The notes beneath the pieces were generated by a model. That model made no database searches, was not told the origin of the DNA, and saw only the letters and a program-made list of their open reading frames with translations. Positions 23,720 through 38,700 of a stretch of 64,000 bases of DNA are shown here, in pieces. The stretch is from Eunapius fragilis. Taxonomy: Eukaryota; Porifera; Demospongiae; Spongillida; Spongillidae. Made by a program: the position numbers and the translations under genes. The stretch covers positions 5,324,708 through 5,388,707 of the forward strand of contig OY811990.1 in the NCBI GenBank assembly GCA_963681505.1. Reading direction: 5' to 3'. Every line of letters begins with the position of its first letter. The first letter of the stretch is position 1.

Positions 23720-26700
23720 AAGGAAATTGGTTATTAGAAGTTAGGAAATTATAATCAAGAGCCTCATAAATCAACATAATCAAACTTCTATGTACCAGTC
23801 GTGTACAACTTTCACCAAATGTGTTAAACTACTGTTTAGGTAACCTGAATGAAAAAGATTTTTGTATCATAAGAAAATATATATACTCATACTCCTGCAG
23901 CATGTACTGCATGGTTATTGTTACCTAATGAAACTGTAATTCCACTGAAACTATGGCAGAAAAGACATGAGAGAACAAGAACTCACGTGCATGGATATAA
24001 TTTTTGTTTAACATTTTCACACGTCACTGTTAGCTCACTGTGCTGTGAACATGCATTTTAATTAGCAACCATGAAATGCCTGATGAAGGAATTTTCAATT
24101 TCATTTTCTGATATTGGTGGCAAACCATGTGGAACTTTCTGACCACTTGAAAGAATACCCGGCAGAAAGATAATCCAAAACCACTTGTTCAGCTTCATCA
24201 GTAAGAGTTGTAGGACCATCCCAATCAATGCACATACACTTCAAAATCAAACTAAAAGTGAAGGAAATTTTTTAATCATTGTCTTTTCTGCCATAATTCC
24301 TAACTTCTAATAACCAATTTCCTTGGGTGGGGGGGGGGGGGGGGGGGGGGGGGGGAGCCAGGACTTACAAGAGTACTTCTTGTGTCCAGCCATTCACACG
24401 TCAACCTTCTTCAAGGAGATTACACATTAAAATTATCTACTCATCATCCTGCAGGATTCCTATATGTCTCGTAGGTTCTGATATGACGTACTACTATCAG
24501 TAGACAAAAGCAGTCAATTGTAGTTTTATTTCGGCAAAAGTTAGTAGCAAGGCTGAAATCGGCTCTGGTCTTCCTACCAGGCCATATTGGAAGACAGAGT
24601 TTGGGAATAGCTAAAACCAGATGCTTTAATATTTGTGTGAGTGCATGTGTTTGTGTGCATGTGTATGTGTGATGTGTATGTGCATGTATTATTTATTGCT
24701 TGCAGCTGATCCCTGCACATGTTCTGTGTACTCATTGTTTTTACAAATAAATAGCTGCCACTAATTTTTTTCAAATAGGAATGCCTCTCTAACCTCTCCA
24801 CACTACGCATACATGATGAAGCAGTCTGACGCTGGATAAGAATATTGTGGATATGGCTTACCTTAGTGGTCGTTGAACCATTGCCATTGTGCTAAGATCA
24901 TATCAGTGTTACTCCCACACCAGTATTACTTTGACCCCTCCCACACAAGTATTACTATTACACCTGCCCCAGTGTTACTATTACACCTATCCCAGTGTTA
25001 CTATTACCCTACCTCTCCCCACCAGTACCACTATTACACCTACCCCTCCCACACCAGTATTACTATTACACCTACCCCCTCACACACCGGTGTTACTATT
25101 ACACCTACCCCCTCACACACCAGTGTTACTATTACATCTACCCCTCACACACCAGTGTTAGTATTACACCTACCCCTCCCACACCTGTCCAGTGTTACTA
25201 TTACACCTACCCCTCACACACCAGTGTTACTATTACACCTACCCTTACATACCTATATTATTATAACACCTACCCATCCCACACCTGTCCAGTATTATTA
25301 TTACACCTACCCCTCACACACCAGTGTTACTATTATACCTAACCATTACTATTACACCTACCCCCTCACACACCAGTATTATACACCTGTCCCCTTCCCA
25401 TTGATTGAAGAAAAGCCTGACAAGCTTTGTTTGATTCAATATGAAATTTAACCCCCCCAAGAAAGAAGAAAGAATTGAAATTGGAGATTTAAAAAAAAAA
25501 AACTGGATACCAATGAATAGAGGAATGAATACTAACAAGACAACACTATCAAAAAGATTTGTCAGTTATGTTGATTACTTTTATTTCTTGGCAGCCAACA
25601 AATCAAACCTGTTGGGTTTTCTTTTAAGTCACATATATCTATACCTATGTAAAACATCTGGGTGTGCTATCAATCACAATCATCAAACAATTGCTGTACT
25701 AGGATCAATTGTGGCACTGAAATGAGCATTTCATTTATGAATCTTAAAATACTGAGTGGTTCACAAAAGGCCAAAGTATAGGTTGTGTGCTGCAACTTCA
25801 TGAAAACACCAACTGGATATCCACATCAATCAAATATGATGACTCTAAGACTGGCTGCACAGTTTCAGTACATCAGACAAAAATTTCACTATCAACTGGG
25901 TCTTGCACACATCCTAAGTACATGTGAAGTGTCTTGCACACATCCTAAGTACATGTGGAGGGTCTTGCCCTCATCCTTAGTACATCATCCTAGGTACATG
26001 TATAGGGCCTTGCACACATAAGTACATGTACATGTGCACACATTCTAGAGGGTCTTGCATATATCCAGAGTGCGTTGCACACATATGCATCCTAAGTAGA
26101 TGTAGAGGGTCCAGATAGCAATTCCTGCTCCTGCTCCTGGTTTTAGCTACACGTATCCAACAGAGTTCTCCTAGACCCCCTAGATGGTAAATTTTCACCC
26201 ACCCCATCCGTGCGTGTAACCCTCAGTGAGGGTTTACCTCCAGTTGGAGTTGTTAAGAGATGCTTCGTAGGAGTTGTTAAGAGATGCTTCGTAAGAGTTG
26301 TGGGGGCGTGTGTTTCGTGTAACAGAAGATAGGGGCAGCGTTAATTGTGTCGCGACGTGATGTTCCCCCCGAATTAGCCGCTTCGCGCCTACGGTTGTTG
26401 TTGACCTGGCAGACTGACAATATAGAATGATTATACCGTATTCCTTCGTATTCTAACCGTAAAGCGGATATTATATATATATATTTATTTATTATTTATA
26501 TTTTTTCACGAAATTTTTATTTAACCGTAATAAATTTTCCTCCATTTTTGGCAGCGTCCGCGTTCCATACAGCAGAATCACCCTTCTGGCTAGTTTTTCA
26601 AGTTTCAAATTTTTAGATTTTCCATGAACACCCATGAGCTTCTGTCAAATGGTCCTTACGCATCCTAAATCGGACTATCCATCACAAAGTTATTAGGCAC

Positions 26701-29700
26701 TGAATTTATAATTAGCCATACATTTCAATGCGAGCGTTACATTTCTTTTGCTTGTTCTGGAAATTTTGAAAAAGTACCATAAGGGTGATTTAGCTAGACA
26801 CTGTCCCATATACATTTATATAATTATAGCGATATATGGGACAGTGTCTAGCAAAATCAACCGGTAGTTTTTCAAGTTTTCAAATTTTTTGATTTTCCGT
26901 GAACTCCAAAGAGTTTCTATCAAATGGTGCTTATACACATCCAATATTAGGCTATCCATCATACAGTTATAAGGTACTGAATTTATAATCAGCCATACAT
27001 TTCAATGCGAGCGTTACTTTTCTTTTGCCTGTCCTGGATAATTTGATAAAGTAACACTGTTCCCCATATCATTTTCTCGGAAACTAATTAACAATTAGTA
27101 TCACGGGCATTCCATAGAAACCATGCAAGCGCTCATAGCCCCTCTTGCACTAAGTATATGAAAGCTGTAATCAAAGGTATACGTGAGGTAATAACCCGTG
27201 GGAGTGGCACTGAATGCATTGACATGCGGGATGTAAGTAACTGAAGAGAACTGAGCTGACCATTTACATAAGCAGTGCAGATAGGAGCAGTGACACAGAT
27301 GTGGATCAGGGCACTGATCAATGGATGGTTTTGACCTCGAGCACAGAGAGAGTTTAAGTTCAGGACAAACCTGCATGTGACAATTTACGAGGAATTGACA
27401 CCATGAGATTCAAAGGCTTTTGTTTTTCCTTTCAGCGTTCTTCAGCGCACGTCCAAGTTAAATTAATTATCTTTCACCCATATTTTCAAAAATTCATACT
27501 CCACTTGTTTACGAAAAAAAAAAACACATAGCGACACTTTATATAATTTAGTACTACTCATAAAAAATATAAATAAAGCCTATGGTACGAGAGGAAACTC
27601 CCCCACAAAGCATGGTATCTAAATTTAAAAAAAAAAAAATACACTCAATAACTGTTCATCGGAGAATCAATTGATAGCTCCAACATCACTTAGGCAATTA
27701 CCTTCACAAAGCTGTATAGATATTTCTGTGATAGACTCCAAGAAATCCACCCCTTACGACACCTTTTGGTGTGAATACCACTACCTTGGATGGTCCGCGC
27801 GTTCTGAACGGATCACGTGATTTTTGCCAACCCCCTTACTCTTATCCCGACTATGAAATCATTAAAACATGCGACCTGTTTATAACGAGACTCATGACGA
27901 TGGGATCGTTTAGCTAGTTGTTGTAAAATCAATTCTGTATATGAATATGATTGAGCAGTAAATCCAACTATCCATTTCTGACGACAGATTCTCCGACCGT
28001 CCAGTCAAACGAACTATGGGATATGAATACCATGCACGACGTTGAGTCATAAGCTAGCAGTTTGCTGTTTACCGTAACGCTATCAATTAAAATTTATTAC
28101 TGTTCTTTTGGGGCTTACATTTAAAAAAGTTCCTGAAATTGTAGCTGTTTTGAAAGAGGGTTGGCTGCTTGTTCAGAACACACTTGTTTGATAACATGTT
28201 AAACCATAATTGACATGTTGTCAAGCACTTGGTGCGAACAACTTTATTTTATAATTTTTTACCTCTATTTACTACAGACCTTGACTACAATTGACAAAAA
28301 CAATCTGGTGAGAGTAATAAATGTGACAACTGCATTGAAATATTTTCTCCTCACTGTATGCATTATCATGCATGCTCTAACGTAGATTTCTGTCATAAAA
28401 AAATTACATCATTGATTGGCTACAGTATATAGTTTCCTACTAGTATATAATGCACACCATAATGACCACAGGAATGAAGTAATGAACTGGAGAACGAAAA
28501 GGATACTCTAGTGCACATGATTTAACATGAAAGCAGTATAGAACCTGAGTAAAGAGTTTATCCCCATGGATAAATATGTTTAAATGCCTGTTAGTTTAAA
28601 ACAATTATCTCACAAAAGTTATGCCATACCCTCAATCTCATATGTTCATCCCGGCTTGACATTACATGTGCTCAGATCTTACAACAATGGTCATGATTGA
28701 AGTGTGGTCAAATCAGATTCAGTATTGTATGGCTTAACACTTGATGTCCTTCAAAAAAAAATCAACAATCCTCTCCATTTAAATTTCCCCATGCAGAGAG
28801 ATACGTTGTGATTTTCTAGTCATAGCAGATCCAAACCATTGATGATAAATGAAATACGACTTTTTCAGGACATTATTCCACAATACAATCTTCACTTTTT
28901 TTTTTCAGAAGCAGAGCTACAAAGAACTTTCAGGTATCATACCTGACTCACATATATGCTCCATCTCTACCGGACTCAGTAATGACACATACAGTAAAGC
29001 AAGTTTATATTTTGGGTAGATAGATACCTTCCCAATATTATTATTTTTTTGTAATGTGCTTGCAGCTGTGGGTGTGCACAAATGCTTGTATCAACTTTGA
29101 TAACTACCAGAACTGCTCCACTGATTGCGTAAGTTTATTGCACTTGATTCCTTTCTATGCTGCACTGATAAGTCTTTTATTGTAAAAGTTTGCAAACTGT
29201 TCATTGCTGAACACTAATGGTTTAACGTGTCAAGAAGGTTATCGCGCTTCTTCACAATGTCACAAGAAAACTTGTGTAAGCACATCATTGTTGTATGACG
29301 TCATTGTTGTATGACATCATTGTTGTATGACATCATTGTTGTATGACATCATTGTTGTATGGCATTGTTGTATGCTTTCTCCTAAATGCAATTACCATGC
29401 AATCAATCATTCAGAATATTGAATACTGTTTAGCTGGCTGTAGGGTGAGAACTTATGTTCAAAATGGTATGTGCTCAAGTGAATCCTCTGTAGCAATCTC
29501 ATTTGCACTGCCGTATCTTTTTCCAGCCCTTGAAAACCTATCTCTTTCTCTAAACCAACCATACCTTAATGAAGGAAATGAAACAAACATATACCTGCTA
29601 AACATATCGTCAACAATTCCCATCATTAGAGTTACATTGGATGATCTAGAAGCTACATACTTCAACATAATCATTAAAGTGAAACCGTCTGAATCAAATT

Positions 29701-32700
29701 ATTCAAAATACTTCTGGCTGGTAGGTTTTAGTTTATCCTTATTTGTATATCAATGCATAAAATAAGTGACCATCATGTGAAGACACAAGGCCTTTGGTCT
29801 AAAAAAATCAATATAGAAACTGAAAATTACTAACTGGAATTATATTCCATTATATTATATAGTAACTGGTCAGCCCATATATGACCAGTCCTCAATACTT
29901 CCTGGCTGGTTCTAGAACCAGTCTGTAAATTTGGGTGGTTCTAGAACCGGACAATGAATATGCTTTAACAGGTCAGCCCAATCATGGTCCTCTAGCTATA
30001 AACCATTGAACATGCAGCATTATGCATGTGACCCCAATTTTAAAAATGAACAGTCATGCAGAGAATCACTGTACCATAGCATTTAGTACACAGATGCATA
30101 TGAAGATTATTCAATTTGCAGATGTCTGCAAATGGACACTTCAATGATGCATATCATCCATATATGGAGTCCTCATAACTCTGTATACTATTTGGAACAC
30201 TGTCCAGCAATATCACCCTTGTGATACTTTATCAAATTTTCCTGGACAACCAAAAGAAAAATAACGCTTGCATTGAAATGTACAGCTAATTATAAATTCA
30301 GTGCCTAATAACTTTATGATGGGTTGTTAAATTTAGGATGCATAGTACTATTTGAGTTCATGGAAAATGAAAAAATTTGAAACTTGAAAAACTATCCAGA
30401 AGGGTGACTTTGCTGGCCACAGTCCCATATACTGCGATGTATAGTGTGCGTATGTTAGTATTTGTATGCGTTTCTTTTTATCACCTAATTTGGTTTAGTT
30501 CGCGTTCCTATTTTCAAATTGAATCATATATTCTTACCACTTTGTATGTTTTTAAAAAGATCAGGGAGCATTTTACCTGCAGTTATACAGTCGTTTAAAC
30601 ATGAGCTATTTAGTTCAATGGAAGCAAAGAGGGCGGAAGGGGGATACTGACCAATCTAGCACATCGACCGGCTCTAGAACTGGCCAAATGTAATCGATCT
30701 TTTCTAGAACCAGCCAGGATGTTGTGAATCAGTCAATTGTTCATACTGGTCCATAATTGGGCCCATGGATGCACTAGTTCTAGAACTGGTCAAATATATT
30801 GACCTGTTCTAGAGAACAGGTCAAAACCCACTGTTGGGTCAGATCATATGCATACATTGTATCTTTGAATCGTTTTCGTCAAGTCACAACAATCCATTAT
30901 ATGCTTGCTCACCAGGCTAACACCCGGCCAGAGTCTTGAAATAATGTGCGCTCTATGAAGCGTGGGAGACCCTACATGTAATCAAGCCTGCATGCATGCA
31001 TGCTGAAGCTGATTAAAATGGGACATATAGTGTGTACAAGACGAGAAGTAAAATCGTGTCATAAAATACCTGACTAGTAACATCTCTTCTGTAAATTTAT
31101 GTTCAGATCAGCACAGAAGATGCCTTTGACCTTCGTGGATTCTCTTGCCAGAATATCTCCATTTCATTTGCCATAGTTAGCTTCAAATATGGTTATGCTA
31201 ACTATTCAGAGCCATTCAATACACAACTGCCATGTGAGTAAGAATTGGCATTGAATTAGTAACAATGTACTTTCACCTGGCATATATAGCCATGTACAAT
31301 TATGAGTTCTTGTTATGTTTCATAATTATGTTTATGTGCTCTTTAATAATTTTATTTTTTAGGTACAGCTTCATCATTGTCACCAACACCTGAACCTAAA
31401 CCTGAACAACGTGTAATTACATTTGAAGAGCTCTTGTATCCAAAGTCTATTTCTATTGAAATTGCTTCAAAACCTGATAACCGAGCTGGGTACTTCGGTT
31501 TTATTAATTACACTCTTTCTTGGGACACTACCTCAGGTAAGTGCATGTGTATACTTGTCTGATTGCAAAAAACAAATGTGTAGCAGTAAAAGGTGGTGCG
31601 AACAAAATGAGGCAAAACCTAATTAGTATATATCCGTAGTTCTGGAAGATTTAGTATTGACTACATCATAACATGATATTATACCGTTAAAATCATTGTA
31701 ACGTTAACGCTACTGACTTCCTATAATCAACAATTCATACCATTGCACCATTTCTGTATATAATAAAATATACTTGGGGTTTTGCACTAGCTTCAACGTC
31801 CGACATCCCTTGGGGTTCAAATCCGTCATTACCTTCGGTATCACGCACTCTGTTTGCAGATAGAGAGGTCGTTTATTTGTTATACTCTTCAATTCGTTTC
31901 TAAGATATAGCTGTGCAAATTGCGTGCACATATTTGCGCCAGCGATTTGTGCACAACTAAATTTCCATACATCGAATGGACGCACGGTTGCTTATAAATA
32001 ATTGGCGCAAAATGAGCGGGAAATGTGCATGCACTTTGATCAGCTAGAGTAGAACTAACAAAAAGACCAAATCAATAGCTGAAGGAAGAAGCGATTTTAT
32101 CCTCCTGATGAAAATTATGGCAGTTTTTATCTGTGTATGGAGTGCTATAGAGGTTGCACTGTGGTACAATGCAACCTACAGAAATGCATGCTGTATGGCT
32201 TTACATATAGTGCCTCGCTCGTTACTTAGCTTGTGCATTGTGCCACTTAGCGGTTGTGTAATGTGTCACGCCACAGGTTTCGTTCATTTAAAAATTCTGG
32301 TTACATGTACTTTATTAATAGATGCAGAAAATGAATCCTATTACGTAGAATCCTATTGGCCACAACCAAGGTTTTATGCTTATAGTGAGAAAGTAAAGGT
32401 ATGCACCCGCTGAATAATAATGCATGCATACATCTGATTGATATCGTCTTTCCTTGCATACGTAGTCACCACTTTCCATAACAGCTCTAAACAACGATAC
32501 AGGACCATTGTGTAGTAGAAATGGATATATAGAGGTGAGTACCACAGCAAATATATGTACATGCAATCAGCTAGTAATACATTTTTGCAGTCATCATAAT
32601 ATATCTTGTTCTTGTTATAATCGCCGCGACTAAAAGAAGTTGTCAGTGCTGTATGATTTTCTGGGTTCTAATTAAGGCGGCCATACCTATTCCGCTTTTC

Positions 32701-35700
32701 AGAAATGGTTCAATGCTGCATATAATGCGAATATGAATATTTAGTAATGTTCCAATCTCGCAGGTTCCCGCGCAGTCCTTATTGTGCAAATAATTATATT
32801 CAAAGGCAAAGAGGGATGCACCCTTTTCCATGAGCTGGGGGACTGCTGCAGTCGGCCACAGCCGCTTTAGAAATTATAAATTCATTATCTAAAAAACTAT
32901 ATGAATTGTCAAAGCATTAATTCCATGGCTGCGTCATCTTTCTTTAAACGCGAAGCGTCCATATATATAGAAGGAGCTTGCGGTACAAAATTTCAACCGG
33001 CCATGCGGTTGCGTATATTTAAAATGGTGGCTTGATAATAATATACAACTGTACCCTTTTAACCTATAACATTGTGCTGAATTATCTATTTCAAATGCCT
33101 GAATGCATATTCTTTTATACCTTTTTAAAAATCACTTCGAATGGCGCTAGAGTTGAAAGCATCCAAAAATTAAGCATTAACGAATGATAAACTTCAAGAG
33201 TAAACTCATAGGAGCATGTGTAGATTAACTGGGCAAAGCAGGACTGCCTTTTTATTCTTTCATGTCTTCGTTTATGTTTGATTGTGATGCTGAGTATACA
33301 GCTACAATATTGTGCACGTTAGATCCTAAGCATGATAGACAACTGAATAGGTAATAGCGAATAGACGAATAACCTATTATAACCTGAAAATCGGTTACAC
33401 ACCCGGCTGTCAACTTGGATGCTGTCAACGTGCAGTTGATGGTTCATAAAACTCATTCTTATCTTTTAGTATATCAAGTTCAATTGAATTTTGTTTTACA
33501 GATTGGAAGAATTATAAACCGTGATTCGTACGCAATTGGTCAACCTGTGTGTTTTGCTCCCTACCCCTGCAGTTGTAAGTTTCGTGATTTACTAAAAATT
33601 AGCATGGCTTAAGAAGGAAATACCCCCCCCCCCCTCCTCCCCCCCAGCTCTAGCAAATTCTACTGGTATTGAACTCAGCTGTAACTCTGAATGGGATAAG
33701 AATATTTCGATGTTCAGACTAACCATCAATATGACTCTCAACTTCACACCAGCTGTCATGAGTGTAATTAGTAAAGCCAATGGTACATTCAAAAATGGAA
33801 ATGGGACTCTAATAAATATAACAAGTAATGAAGTTACCGTACGTACTGATTTAGTTACTCTCATTCGTGCAATTTTTAAAAACTTATTTACCGTCTGCAG
33901 GCTAACAAGTCACATTATGTCTTCAGACATCCTGGTGTACAATATGGTAACTATGTTTTTATTGTTCAAGTGAGTTTGGAATGATTCCATGCTTAGAAAA
34001 AGTAAAATTCAAATTTCTGAACAAAACCATGTGCATGTAAAGGCACGGTAGTCATACAAGGCTCTTTTTACTTTGTACATGTTAATCTTCCAATCATATC
34101 AAAATTCTGCATTGTTTTAACCTCATGGACTTGCATTCATCTCACTATTTATGAAGATATCGTTTTGGTACCTTTCATAGGTTTCCTTTGAAACATCATA
34201 CTTTCCCAGCGCTTTCCAAGTATTCAAACCAAGGCTTCCTGAACTTGTACAGAACTGCAGTATCAACGCATATCACCCATCATATCCTGTGAAGCAGATT
34301 TATGTGACGACTAACAATGCTACATGTGGTGCAAGCCAGAATGTGTTTCTGAACATCAGTTGGATGCCACCTGATGGCACAATTAAACTTTATGCTATTT
34401 GGATAGGTACACTACCCAATCAGTCTAATGGTGCTGCAGGAAAAGTCTTGACCTTAACGGTAACAGCGATAAAGTTATGCCAAATTAACTTTATGTAATT
34501 GCAAAGCAATAATTAGGAATGCTAAATTAAACCAGGCTACTGATAACTATGTTTACTTTATCATTAATTCAGTATCCCAGGGTGTAATATGTAAGGACAT
34601 TGAAATTGGTATCTTGCACTTGTGGGATGTATAGACTAGTAGTGATGATGTGATGAGATGTATAAGACTAGTAGTGATGATGTGATGAGATGTATAAGAC
34701 TAGTAGTGATGATGTGATGAGATGTATATAACTAGTAGTGATGATGTGATGAGATGTATAAGACTAGTAGTGATGATGTGATGAGATGTATAAGACTAGT
34801 AGTGATGATGTGATGAGATGTATAAGACTAGTAGTGATGATGTGATGAGATGTATATAACTAGTAGTGATGATGTGATGAGATGTATAAGACTAGTAGTG
34901 ATGATGTGATGAGATGTATAAGACTAGTAGTGATGATGTGATGAGATGTATAGACTAGTAGTGATGATGTGATGAGATGTATACAACTAGTAGTGATGAT
35001 GTGATGAGATGTATAAGACTAGTAGTGATGATGTGCTGAGATGTATAAAACTAGTAGTGATGATGTGCTAGATGTATAAGACTAGTAGTGATGATGTGAT
35101 GAGATGTATATAACTAGTAGTGATGATGTGCTGAGATGTATAAGACTTGTAGTGATGATGTGCTGTGATGTATAAGACTTGTAGTGATGATGTGCTGAGA
35201 TGTATAAGACTAGTAGTGATGATGTGATGAGATGTATATAATTAGTAGTGATGATGTGATGAGATGTATAAGACTAGTAGTGATGATGTGCTGAGATGTA
35301 TAAGACTAGTAGTGATGATGTGATGAGATGTATATAACTAGTAGGGATGATGTGCTGAGATGTATAAGACTAGTAGTGATGATGTGATGAGATGTATATA
35401 ACTAGTAGTGATGATGTGATGAGATGTATATAACTAGTAGTGATGATGTGATGAGATGTATAAGACTAGTAGTGATGATGTGATGAGATGTATATAACTA
35501 GTAGTGATGATGTGATGAGATGTATAAGACTAGTAGTGATGATGTGATGAGATGTATAAGACTAGTAGTGATGATGTGATGAGATGTATATAACTAGTAG
35601 TGATGATGTGATGAGATGTATAAGACTTGTAGTGATGATGTGCTGAGATGTATAAGACTAGTAGTGATGATGTGATGAGATGTATATAACTAGTAGTGAT

Positions 35701-38700
35701 GATGTGATGAGATGTATAAGACTAGTAGTGATGATGTGATGAGATGTATAAGACTAGTAGTGATGATGTGATGAGATGTATATAACTAGTAGTGATGATG
35801 TGCTGAGATGTATAAGACTAGTAGTGATGATGTGATGAGATGTATAAGACTAGTAGTGATGATGTGCTGAGATGTATAAGACTAGTAGTGATGATGTGAT
35901 GAGATGTATAAGACTAGTAGTGATGATGTGCTGAGATGTATAAAACTAGTAGTGATGATGTGATGAGATGTATATAACTAGTAGTGATGATGTGCTGAGA
36001 TGTATAAGACTTGTAGTGATGATGTGCTGTGATGTATAAGACTTGTAGTGATGATGTGCTGAGATGTATAAGACTAGTGATGATGTGATGAGATGTATAT
36101 AACTAGTAGTGATGATGTGATGAGATGTATAAAACTAGTAGTGATGATGTGCTGAGATGTATAAGACTAGTAGTGATGATGTGATGAGATGTATAAAACT
36201 AGTAGTGATGATGTGCTGAGATGTATAAGACTAGTAGTGATGATGTGCTGAGATGTATAAAACTAGTAGTGATGATGTGCTGAGATGTATAAGACTAGTA
36301 GTGATGATGTGATGAGATGTATAAAACTAGTAGTGATGATGTGATGAGATGTATATAACTAGTAGTGATGATGTGATGAGATGTATAAGACTAGTAGTGA
36401 TGATGTGATGAGATGTATATAACTAGTAGTGATGATGTGATGAGATGTATAAGACTAGTAGTGATGATGTGATGAGATGTATAAGACTAGTAGTAATGAT
36501 GTGATGAGATGTATATAACTAGTAGTGATGATGTGATGAGATGTATAAGACTTGTAGTGATGATGTGCTGAGATGTATAAGACTAGTAGTGATGATGTGA
36601 TGAGATGTATATAACTAGTAGTGATGATGTGATGAGATCTATAAGACTAGTAGTGATGATGTGATGAGATGTATAAGACTAGTAGTGATGATGTGATGAG
36701 ATGTATAAGACTAGTAGTGATGATGTGATGAGATGTATATAACTAGTAGTGATGATGTGATGAGATGTATAAGACTTGTAGTGATGATGTGCTGAGATGT
36801 ATAAGACTAGTAGTGATGATGTGATGAGATGTATATAACTAGTAGTGATGATGTGATGAGATGTATAAGACTAGTAGTGATGATGTGATGAGATGTATAA
36901 GACTAGTAGTGATGATGTGATGAGATGTATATAACTAGTAGTGATGATGTGCTGAGATGTATAAGACTAGTAGTGATGATGTGATGAGATGTATAAGACT
37001 AGTAGTGATGATGTGCTGAGATGTATAAGACTAGTAGTGATGATGTGATGAGATGTATAAGACTAGTAGTGATGATGTGCTGAGATGTATAAGACTAGTA
37101 GTGATGATGTGCTGAGATGTATAAAACTAGTAGTGATGATGTGATGAGATGTATATAACTAGTAGTGATGATGTGCTGAGATGTATAAGACTTGTAGTGA
37201 TGATGTGCTGTGATGTATAAGACTTGTAGTGATGATGTGCTGAGATGTATAAGACTAGTGATGATGTGATGAGATGTATATAACTAGTAGTGATGATGTG
37301 ATGAGATGTATAAGACTAGTAGTGATGATGTGCTGAGATGTATAAGACTAGTAGTGATGATGTGATGAGATGTATATAACTAGTAGTGATGATGTGCTGA
37401 GATGTATAAGACTAGTAGTGATGATGTGATGAGATGTATAAAACTAGTAGTGATGATGTGATGAGATGTATATAACTAGTAGTGATGATGTGATGAGATG
37501 TATAAGACTAGTAGTGATGATGTGATGAGATGTATATAACTAGTAGTGATGATGTGATGAGATGTATAAGACTAGTAGTGATGATGTGATGAGATGTATA
37601 AGACTAGTAGTAATGATGTGATGAGATGTATATAACTAGTAGTGATGATGTGATGAGATGTATAAGACTTGTAGTGATGATGTGCTGAGATGTATAAGAC
37701 TAGTAGTGATGATGTGATGAGATGTATATAACTAGTAGTGATGATGTGATGAGATGTATAAGACTAGTAGTGATGATGTGATGAGATGTATAAGACTAGT
37801 AGTGATGATGTGATGAGATGTATAAGACTAGTAGTGATGATGTGCTGAGATGTATAAGACTAGTAGTGATGATGTGATGAGATGTATAAGACTAGTAGTG
37901 ATGATGTGATGAGATGTATATAACTAGTAGTGATGATGTGATGAGATGTATAAGACTAGTAGTGATGATGTGATGAGATGTATATAACTAGTAGTGATGA
38001 TGTGATGAGATGTATAAGACTTGTAGTGATGATGTGATGAGATGTATATAACTAGTAGTGATGATGTGATGAGATGTATAAGACTAGTAGTGATGATGTG
38101 ATGAGATGTATAAGACTTGTAGTGATGATGTGCTGAGATGTATATAACTAGTAGTGATGATGTGATGAGATGTATAAGACTTGTAGTGATGATGTGCTGA
38201 GATGTATAAGACTAGTGATGATGTGCTGAGATGTATAGACTAGTAGTGATGATGTGATGAGATGTATAAGACTTGTAGTGATGATGTGATGATGTGCTGT
38301 GTTACAGTTTCATGAATTGGAATTGAACGAATAAACTACACTGAAAAAAACAGTGCTTACATGATTGGTATATAAGGTGCATACCAAACATTGGACTTTT
38401 TACTGCTGACGTCATACACATGAATTGGGGGGTATGGGGGGGGGGTCAAAACGTTTCATTTTTGTTGTATTTACGATGGAGCTTTTGTAAGGGATTTAAA
38501 TACAGCAAAACATTGCTAATTAGACATATCGCGATAGGCGATAGTAGCGCAATTTTTTTAAACTATAGAGGTCCGTTCAGTGCAGCTCTGCATGCATTAA
38601 TCATATAGAGATTGAGTATCACCATTAATGTACATACAATGAATGTGGTACATTTTGGTTTACACGTACATAGTGTAATATGCACGAGGGAAGCCACAGA

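Noticed and set aside
24873-25451. 192-codon plus-strand ORF in the right palindrome arm
   Set aside because: Mostly the CACCAGTGTTACTATTACAC minisatellite read as codons; the mirrored left arm gives a different, shorter frame.
34630-38300. CRISPR-like regular repeat array
   Set aside because: Units are contiguous with no unique spacers, in a eukaryotic intron; it is a minisatellite.
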